From Helicobacteraceae bacterium (GTDB lineage Bacteria; Campylobacterota; Campylobacteria; Campylobacterales; Sulfurimonadaceae), in contig JAUWLG010000114.1 in the NCBI GenBank assembly GCA_030613795.1, positions 1-5,322 on the forward strand: 5,322 nt of DNA, read 5' to 3'. The notes under the pieces were generated by a model. The model was given only the letters and a program-made list of their open reading frames with translations, was not told the origin of the DNA and searched no databases. This document shows, one piece after another, positions 1 through 4,598 of the stretch. The first letter of the stretch is position 1; every line of letters starts with the position of its first letter. A program made the position numbers and the translations under genes.

Positions 1-474
1 CAGGAAGTCTCTGCAACACTGCTGCAAACCCTAGGTAAAAACCTTAAAAAGCAGATGAAAGCAGGTGGTCCTATCGCAGCTGCAGAGTTTTGCACAACTA
101 AAGCCTATGCATTGACAGCTACTATTGATGACAAATATGGAAAAGATGTACAGGTAAAGCGCATCTCTCTTAAAGAGCGCAACCCTGCCAACCAGGCACA
201 AGGTGAAGAGAAAGTCATCTTAGAGTCACTTGACAACCTACAGAAAAACGGCGTTATACTGCCACCATATCTTGTGGAACGTGTTAATAAAGACACATAT
301 AAATTCTACAAACCGCTTATGATCAATAAACAGGTCTGTCTAAAATGTCATGGGGATATTGGTAAAAACCAAAAACTTTCACAATTTCTTGAAAAGACCT
401 ATCCACATGACAAAGCAATAGGGTACAGGATGGGCGATCTTCGCGGTGCTGTTGTAATCACGATCAAAAAGTAA
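1..474 (+). CDS. DUF3365 / Tll0287-like c-type haem protein, 5'-truncated by window start
   Basis: The frame is open from the first base and ends in TAA at 472-474, so the gene begins outside the window; the ATG at 55 is internal. The 157 visible residues carry the hallmarks of the DUF3365 (Tll0287-like) family: a helix rich in Leu/Lys, then GGP with a nearby conserved Cys (EFC), then an RxSLKxRNPxN block (VKRISLKERNPAN), and near the C-terminus a c-type haem attachment motif CLKCH, with its Cys and His codons at 337-351. The protein ends soon after a final beta-strand-like segment (GDLRGAVVITI). Haem attachment by CxxCH implies export to the periplasm, but the signal peptide would lie upstream and cannot be seen. 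Family members occur alone or as sensor modules of histidine kinases and chemoreceptors; here the domain is C-terminal, so this is a stand-alone protein or has its extra domains upstream. The gene converges on the CZB gene at 534. Family call is solid; the physiological role is unknown. Confidence 0.85.
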   Translation, partial: QEVSATLLQTLGKNLKKQMKAGGPIAAAEFCTTKAYALTATIDDKYGKDVQVKRISLKERNPANQAQGEEKVILESLDNLQKNGVILPPYLVERVNKDTYKFYKPLMINKQVCLKCHGDIGKNQKLSQFLEKTYPHDKAIGYRMGDLRGAVVITIKK

Positions 475-490
475 GATCCTACTTTTCACA

Positions 491-502
491 GGGCAGATGC
501 CC
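491..502. other. Small GC hairpin in the convergent gap
   Basis: GGGC-AGAT-GCCC forms a 4-bp all-GC stem with a 4-base loop in the 59-base gap between the two convergent genes. No run of T follows on either strand, so it is at best a weak or factor-assisted terminator. Confidence 0.25.
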
Positions 503-533
503 ACATTAAAAACAGATCAAAAACTCAAATAAA

Positions 534-995
534 TTAAGTAACACTCTCTTTAAATGCATCTGCTGACATCGCGTGCAGACGACGTTCTAGTCGGCCGATC
601 ACTTCAAGAAGTTGATGTGAGATCTCAAGCAGTTGGTCGTAATACTCTTTAGCAATATCTTTATCACTATCTGAAATATTTTTCTTCATATTAAACAGTT
701 TAGAGAAGAACGAACGGTTCATATCACCAAAATAGACCTTGAATATTTTCATATACATATCGTGCAGATTAAAGTGCAGTTTTTCTATCTCATGCAAGCA
801 GTCCATACCTGGGATAGCGTTAAGGTGTTGTCCATCACTATAAAACCATTGACCAAATTTACATTCCGTACAGTCAACTGGAATAGCCTCTTTCTCTATC
901 GGCAGCCCTTCGATTAACGCTTTAGCGCGCTGTACCCATTTGACATGTGCTTTTTTAGCATTGTGTAACTGTTCTACTGTCTCTGCTTTGTTCAT
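534..995 (-). CDS. Stand-alone CZB (chemoreceptor zinc-binding) domain protein, intact zinc site
   Basis: This is a 153-residue cytosolic protein with no signal peptide or membrane segment. The CZB pattern is complete: His17 in HVKW, Cys45 in CKFGQW, and His74/His78 in LHFNLH. In characterised CZB domains (E. coli DgcZ, Helicobacter TlpD) these 3 His + 1 Cys bind one zinc ion, and the Cys takes part in zinc or hypochlorite sensing. Cys42 lies three residues before the ligand Cys (CTEC), giving a CxxC. After the CZB core comes a block MNRSFFSKLF (92-101) and a C-terminal amphipathic, probably helical tail. There is no methyl-accepting, GGDEF or kinase domain, so it may buffer zinc, sense redox or zinc, or act with a partner protein; this is inference. 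The ATG at 995 is chosen over an in-frame TTG at 1001 because GGAG sits 6 bases before it. A paralogue lies upstream at 1218-1700 on the same strand, with its own AT-rich leader between them. Confidence 0.85.
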   Translation of the reverse strand: MNKAETVEQLHNAKKAHVKWVQRAKALIEGLPIEKEAIPVDCTECKFGQWFYSDGQHLNAIPGMDCLHEIEKLHFNLHDMYMKIFKVYFGDMNRSFFSKLFNMKKNISDSDKDIAKEYYDQLLEISHQLLEVIGRLERRLHAMSADAFKESVT

Positions 996-1001
996 AATCA
1001 A

Positions 1002-1005
1002 CTCC
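1002..1005 (-). promoter_or_regulatory. Ribosome binding site deciding the start of the CZB gene at 995
   Basis: Read on the minus strand, GGAG is followed by 6 bases and then ATG at 995. The alternative TTG two codons earlier begins immediately after this motif, too close to be used. Confidence 0.65.
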
Positions 1006-1031
1006 GTATAATTTAATTTGTATAAGAGTAT

Positions 1032-1037
1032 TTTATA
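1032..1037 (-). promoter_or_regulatory. Candidate -10 box for the CZB gene 534-995
   Basis: Minus-strand TATAAA, inside TGTATATAAAAT, lies about 37 bases before the ATG. This would give a leader of about 30 bases. The -35 region is not recognisable (TGATAA at 1055-1060 is the best spaced), which is common in Campylobacterota sigma-70 promoters. The region is so AT-rich that chance matches are likely. Confidence 0.3.
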
Positions 1038-1065
1038 TACATCTTATTACATTATTATCACAAAT

Positions 1066-1087
1066 AGTTATAAAATTAGCTATAACT
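1066..1087. repeat. Inverted repeat upstream of the CZB gene, possible operator
   Basis: The arms AGTTATA (1066-1072) and TATAACT (1081-1087) are perfect inverted copies separated by 8 bases. They sit just upstream of the candidate promoter of the CZB gene at 534-995. The 7-8-7 geometry fits a dimeric regulator site, but in such AT-rich DNA a chance origin is possible. The rest of the 996-1217 gap has no convincing gene. Confidence 0.3.
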
Positions 1088-1217
1088 TGGTAGTATATTT
1101 GATAATAATAAGTAATTAATTGATAGGGATGATCATAAAAAGTTCACTGAGGAAGTCGATGATTAGTTTCTAAGCTAAATACTAAAAAGAAGTGGTCAAG
1201 ATTGATGATAAATTAGA

Positions 1218-1700
1218 TTATGCGATGTTTAATTTACATAATTGGTAGATAGATTGCTCTAAATAATCAAGCTTTTCATCCAGCTCTTCTACGATCTGCT
1301 TCATCTCTCTATATTGACGTTTGGCATCAATATGATCGTACTCTGATAAATGTTTACTGCTACGAAAAAGAAAAGCAAAAAAAGAGTTGTTCATTTTTGG
1401 AAGATATGTTTTGAATATTTGAAGATATTTTTCATGCAGGTCATACCGCAAGATCTCTACCTGGTCCATAATATCAAAATGGAACAGATCGATCTCTGAT
1501 TTATCTAATTTTTTATAAAAACGGCTCACTTCATCACTATGATCATATAACCATTGGCAAGGGATACATTCATCTCGGTATGTTGGGATGCCCTCTTTAC
1601 TGACAGTGCTACCCTCTATCAATTGACTAGCATACCCTAACCACCGGGCATTATCTAGCTTTATAAGATTGATATTATGAGAAATTTTTGTTAAATCCAT
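1218..1700 (-). CDS. Divergent CZB-like protein with degenerate zinc site
   Basis: This 160-residue cytosolic protein is a clear paralogue of the CZB protein at 534-995. In an ungapped stretch covering residues 10-52, 16 of 43 positions are identical; in residues 81-112, 16 of 32 are identical, including YLQIFKTY and MNNSFFAFLF. Two of four zinc ligands are replaced: the His of the HxxW motif is Asn17 (NARW) and the first His of the HxxxH pair is Arg85 (LRYDLH). Cys45 and His89 remain. The usual Gly after the ligand Cys is Cys48, producing a CIPC motif before QW. An 11-residue insertion lies before Arg85 and contains His74. The protein may have lost zinc binding, may use Cys45/Cys48/His74/His89, or may act as a thiol switch; none of these is shown. 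The ATG at 1700 follows AAGGTG at a spacing of 5 bases. Its C-terminus ends with a Leu/Glu-rich helix. Expression is probably separate from rny, since a 148-base gap with promoter-like boxes precedes it. Confidence 0.75.
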   Translation of the reverse strand: MDLTKISHNINLIKLDNARWLGYASQLIEGSTVSKEGIPTYRDECIPCQWLYDHSDEVSRFYKKLDKSEIDLFHFDIMDQVEILRYDLHEKYLQIFKTYLPKMNNSFFAFLFRSSKHLSEYDHIDAKRQYREMKQIVEELDEKLDYLEQSIYQLCKLNIA

Positions 1701-1755
1701 CTCTACACCTTAAATAGTGTTTGGCACTGTACAAAGGACATATTCCTATGTAGTT

Positions 1756-1761
1756 AGTATA
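1756..1761 (-). promoter_or_regulatory. Candidate -10 box for the CZB-like gene 1218-1700
   Basis: Minus-strand TATACT, in GGGTTATACTAAC, would start a leader of about 49 bases. A second candidate, a perfect TATAAT, lies at 1793-1798 on the same strand. Neither has a good -35 box. The 1701-1848 gap otherwise shows no gene and no clear hairpin terminator for rny. Confidence 0.3.
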
Positions 1762-1848
1762 ACCCAAGATCATTACAAATTCATCACATAATATTATAAA
1801 TTGTTATTTTAAGTCTATAAATATATGGGGTATTAAATCTTCCCTTTA

Positions 1849-3417
1849 TTATTTAGCGTATTCTATCGCTCGACTTTCACGAATAACATTGACTTTTATA
1901 TCACCCGGATAACTCACTTTTGATTCGATCTCTTGAGCGATCTCTTTAGCCAGTAAAGAGGCCTCATCATCACTTACAAGTTCAGCACTGACCATGACAC
2001 GTACTTCACGACCTGCGTTAATAGCATAGGCCTGCTTGACACCTGTTTTAGATGAAGCGATCTCTTCGATCTCCTCTACCCGTTTCAAAAAGCTCTCTAA
2101 CACTTCTCTGCGTGCTCCGGGACGAGCAGCAGAAAGAGCATCACCCGCACAGCCTGCCGCACATTCGATGGTCTCGATCTCTTGTAATCCATGATGGGCA
2201 TAAATGGCATTGATAACAACAGGATCTTCATTGTAACGACGGCAGACCTCAGCACCAAGATCGACATGCGAGCCTTCAAAGTCATGTGTCAAAGCCTTAC
2301 CGATGTCATGCAAAAGTCCCGCACGTTTGGCTAATAATGCGTCTCCACCCATCTCTGCCGCCATGATCCCCGCCAGGTTAGCAACTTCCAAGGTGTGTGC
2401 CAAAGCATTTTGCCCATAACTTGCACGGTAGCGAAGTCGTCCGATCAGCTTAATAAGTTCCGGATGCAGTCCGCTAAGGCCTAACTCAAAGATAACATTT
2501 TCACCATCTTCTAAGATCTTCTCTTCAAACTGATCACAGACTTTCTGATAGATCTCTTCAATACGTGCCGGCTGGATACGGCCATCTTCGATCAACAGTT
2601 CTAACGTACGTGTAGCGATCGCTCGGCGGTACATGTTAAAACTGCTTACAACAATGGCATTTGGAGTATCATCGATGATGATATCAACACCCATCAACGT
2701 CTCTAAGGTCTTGATATTACGACCCTCACGACCGATAATCCGGCCTTTAAGTTCATCATCACTAAGTTGCACGGTACTGGTCAGTCGTTCATGCGCGAAC
2801 TCACTGGCAAAGCGTGACGTAGCCTGAGCTAAGATATAGTTTGCTTTACGCTCACCCTCCTCTTTTGCCTCATTTTCATAACGACGGACAATATGAGCGA
2901 TGTCCGCGCGAGAACGTTCTTCAACCTGACGCAAAAGGGTCTCTTTAGCCTCATCTTTCGTCATACCTGCTGCATTTTCAACAGCATGTATCGCTTTGTC
3001 CAAACGCTGGTCATACTCACTTTTGAGTCTGTTCAGACCTTCAGACTGTCGTTCGACATTGACTTTCAGGCTAGAGACAACACTGCGTTCGCGCTCAAGT
3101 CTGGCCTCTTCTTCTTCAACATTAAATGTGAATGTTCTCTCTCTATTGGCAAGTCTCTCTTCGCGTTCTGATAGATCTTTTATGGCGCGTTCACTCGCAT
3201 CGTTGTACTGTTTGTCAGCCTGAAGTTCGATCTCTCTGGCTTTTAAATTAGCACGTTCCAGCAGCAGTTCTGCTTCTTTTTCAATAGCATTGGCCATAGC
3301 CTTGGCCTGTTCCGTATAGATATCAAAGTGTGCACTGCTCATCTTTTTAGAGATAAAAAATCCAAGCAGTCCGCTAAGTGTGGCTATGCCACCTCCTAAG
3401 AGTATTTCGTTTATCAT
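1849..3417 (-). CDS. rny: Ribonuclease Y
   Basis: RNase Y is a membrane-anchored endoribonuclease that starts decay and processing of many mRNAs. This 522-residue protein has all family parts in order. An N-terminal membrane segment (about 5-22, Gly/Leu/Ile/Phe-rich) is followed by SKK. A long Glu/Arg/Ala-rich coiled coil spans about 30-180. A KH RNA-binding domain has GRIIGREG at 225-232. The HD phosphohydrolase domain has His341 (LAHTLE), the HD pair 370-371 (LLHDIGKAL), His408/409 (YAHHG) and Asp426. The typical C-terminal YPGDIKVNVIRE follows. Length is as usual for the family. ATG 3417 is preferred because AAGGG precedes it by 8 bases and the product then starts MINEILLGG, straight into the membrane segment. 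An in-frame ATG at 3441 would add MLQRRVLK but has no binding site. The start lies inside the 3' end of the cyclo-ligase gene, so the two are probably co-transcribed. Confidence 0.95.
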   Translation of the reverse strand: MINEILLGGGIATLSGLLGFFISKKMSSAHFDIYTEQAKAMANAIEKEAELLLERANLKAREIELQADKQYNDASERAIKDLSEREERLANRERTFTFNVEEEEARLERERSVVSSLKVNVERQSEGLNRLKSEYDQRLDKAIHAVENAAGMTKDEAKETLLRQVEERSRADIAHIVRRYENEAKEEGERKANYILAQATSRFASEFAHERLTSTVQLSDDELKGRIIGREGRNIKTLETLMGVDIIIDDTPNAIVVSSFNMYRRAIATRTLELLIEDGRIQPARIEEIYQKVCDQFEEKILEDGENVIFELGLSGLHPELIKLIGRLRYRASYGQNALAHTLEVANLAGIMAAEMGGDALLAKRAGLLHDIGKALTHDFEGSHVDLGAEVCRRYNEDPVVINAIYAHHGLQEIETIECAAGCAGDALSAARPGARREVLESFLKRVEEIEEIASSKTGVKQAYAINAGREVRVMVSAELVSDDEASLLAKEIAQEIESKVSYPGDIKVNVIRESRAIEYAK

Positions 3418-3982
3418 TTTTAGTACCCTTCGCTGCAGCATAGCAAGCTTGCGGGGTGATCAGTAAGTCAGCCGTTACATCATATTCGTCACATATATAT
3501 TTAGAAGTATTACAGAGTTTAGATTGAACAAATATGGTATATGGTCTCTGTTTAAATCGTGCAAAAAATCGGTCGTACATGCCTTTTCCAAAACCTATAC
3601 GGCGTCCTTCTCCGTCGACGCCCACTGCCGGTACTATAGCTACATCAATTTTATTTATTTTTAAATTCGTGTTTCCCGGTTCATAGATACCGAATTTCTT
3701 CAGCTCTAGAGGGAGTCTAAATGGTACCATCTTGAAACTGTCGTTTTCCATAAAAGGCAGATAGACCTTTTTGTTATTGCGACGAAAAGCCGCGATACTT
3801 CTTCTAATATTTGGTTCCATTCCTAACGGCTCAAATGCCAAAATAGACTTTGCATTTTTAACCTTGGGATGGTTAAGCAGTTTAGCCACAATTTTTGCAT
3901 TACGGTAGCTGCTGTTGTGGCTGCTTAACGTTTGCAGTGTTTTAAGACATTTTTTTCGTAAAGTCACTTTTGTCACAGACAT
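3374..3982 (-). CDS. 5-formyltetrahydrofolate cyclo-ligase family protein
   Basis: The predicted enzyme (202 residues, cytosolic) uses ATP to convert 5-formyltetrahydrofolate to 5,10-methenyltetrahydrofolate, returning a storage or inhibitory folate to the one-carbon pool. Family signatures seen are a basic N-terminal helix (LRKKCLKTLQ), ILAFEPLGMEPN near 47-58, KKVYLPF (71-77), GIYEP (98-102), and the ATP/substrate loop at 113-139 containing DVAIVPAVG, then RRIGFGKGMYDR. VTADLLIT at 169-176 matches the family's C-terminal strand. In this last part many homologues have a D-x-x-G-x-RLGYG form; here it is DGEGRRIGFG. The tail of about 25 residues after LLIT is basic, and most of it is coded in the overlap with rny. 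AAGGTG lies 4 bases before the ATG. The gene diverges from the thioredoxin lipoprotein with a 53-base shared control region. Confidence 0.88.
   Translation of the reverse strand: MSVTKVTLRKKCLKTLQTLSSHNSSYRNAKIVAKLLNHPKVKNAKSILAFEPLGMEPNIRRSIAAFRRNNKKVYLPFMENDSFKMVPFRLPLELKKFGIYEPGNTNLKINKIDVAIVPAVGVDGEGRRIGFGKGMYDRFFARFKQRPYTIFVQSKLCNTSKYICDEYDVTADLLITPQACYAAAKGTKNDKRNTLRRWHSHT
3426..3430 (-). promoter_or_regulatory. Ribosome binding site deciding the rny start
   Basis: Minus-strand AAGGG lies 8 bases before ATG 3417, inside the cyclo-ligase coding sequence. No comparable motif precedes the earlier in-frame ATG at 3441. Confidence 0.55.
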
Positions 3983-3999
3983 TTTGCACCTTAGTTTGT

Positions 4000-4017
4000 T
4001 ATAATCACGATTATACT
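4000..4017. promoter_or_regulatory. Overlapping divergent promoters in a palindrome
   Basis: TATAATC-AC-GATTATA (4000-4015) is a perfect 7-2-7 inverted repeat. It gives a perfect TATAAT -10 box on the plus strand (4000-4005) for the lipoprotein-ftsY genes and another on the minus strand (4010-4015) for the cyclo-ligase-rny genes. A further plus-strand TATACT lies at 4012-4017. Predicted start sites fall a few bases downstream, giving leaders of roughly 12-25 bases in each direction. No clear -35 boxes are seen. This is the only gap between the two divergent gene pairs, so the promoters must be here or inside the genes. Confidence 0.5.
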
Positions 4018-4035
4018 ATCTAAAGGCCTATAAAT

Positions 4036-4590
4036 ATGTTTAAAAAAACACTTCTTTCACTCTCTATTGTACTCCCTCTTCTCTTTGTAGGTTGCAGCAG
4101 CGATTCCAGCGAAGATGAGAGCAACATGGTTGCATCAAACACTTTTCATCTTGTTGATACGAACGGTGTTGACTACAATGTCACAAAGTCGGGATTGAAC
4201 TTTACTGTTAAAGGCCATGAAGGCAAAGTCATTATGTTTGATATCTTTGCAACCTGGTGTCCGCCGTGTCGTGCCGAAGCACCGAACCTTACCCACCTTC
4301 AAAAAAAATATCGCAATGAATTCCTTATTTTGGGTGTGACGATAGAAGATGACATTAAAAACTCTCAACTTGAAGAGTTCAAAAAGAAATACGGTGCAGA
4401 GTATGCCATTGTCAACTCTAAAGAGAACGAACGTCTTTACCGTGCTATCGCATCAGCAACCAAAGTTGGACAGCGTTTTCCAATTCCTTTGATGGTGATG
4501 TACAAAGATGGTCAATACATCACACACTATGTCGGTCAAACACCTGAAGAGATGATCGAAAGTGACATCAAAAAAGCACTGGGCAAGTAG
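4036..4590 (+). CDS. TlpA/ResA-like thioredoxin-fold lipoprotein
   Basis: This 184-residue protein starts with a lipoprotein signal: MFKK, a hydrophobic core at 5-18, and a lipobox-like FVGC with Cys20 as the likely lipidated residue (Phe at -3 is less usual). A Ser/Asp/Glu-rich linker follows; Asp at +4 rather than +2 gives no clear inner-membrane retention signal. The thioredoxin fold runs from about 35 to 184. It contains the redox motif WCPPC (Cys75, Cys78) within [15 protein letters not shown], and a probable cis-proline at Pro151 in [17 protein letters not shown] with RxExP is typical of TlpA/ResA/CcmG-type periplasmic thiol oxidoreductases, which reduce apocytochrome c haem motifs or other envelope disulfides. 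Which substrate it serves cannot be read from the sequence. AAAGG at 4022-4026 precedes the ATG by 9 bases. The gene ends 8 bases before ftsY, in an apparent operon. Confidence 0.88.
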   Translation: MFKKTLLSLSIVLPLLFVGCSSDSSEDESNMVASNTFHLVDTNGVDYNVTKSGLNFTVKGHEGKVIMFDIFATWCPPCRAEAPNLTHLQKKYRNEFLILGVTIEDDIKNSQLEEFKKKYGAEYAIVNSKENERLYRAIASATKVGQRFPIPLMVMYKDGQYITHYVGQTPEEMIESDIKKALGK

Positions 4591-4592
4591 GG
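4589..4592 (+). promoter_or_regulatory. ftsY ribosome binding site overlapping the upstream stop codon
   Basis: AGGG shares its AG with the TAG stop of the lipoprotein gene and lies 6 bases before the ftsY ATG. This layout suggests translational coupling of the two genes. Confidence 0.6.
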
Positions 4593-4598
4593 TTTAAA

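Noticed and set aside
491..502. Hairpin as a true intrinsic terminator for the convergent genes
   Set aside because: The stem is only 4 bp and no T-run follows on either strand; kept only as a low-confidence structure.
996..1001. TTG at 1001 as the start of the CZB gene, adding two residues
   Set aside because: GGAG would end directly against this codon; the ATG at 995 has ideal 6-base spacing from it.
1129..1173. A 14-codon plus-strand mini-frame starting ATG ATC ATA, as a small peptide or leader
   Set aside because: It is too short, has only a weak purine stretch before it, and no gene follows on the plus strand.
2893..3171. Plus-strand open frames of 92 and 75 codons antisense to the RNase Y coiled coil
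   Set aside because: They are shadows of a Glu/Arg/Leu-rich coiled-coil coding sequence, with no ribosome binding site and no recognisable protein features.
3418..3441. Earlier in-frame ATG for rny at 3441
   Set aside because: It has no ribosome binding site, would add a non-conserved MLQRRVLK before the membrane segment and would lengthen the overlap with the cyclo-ligase gene.
4135..4368. Minus-strand open frame antisense to the thioredoxin lipoprotein
   Set aside because: The plus-strand gene has an intact lipoprotein signal and a WCPPC motif; the antisense product has no recognisable features.
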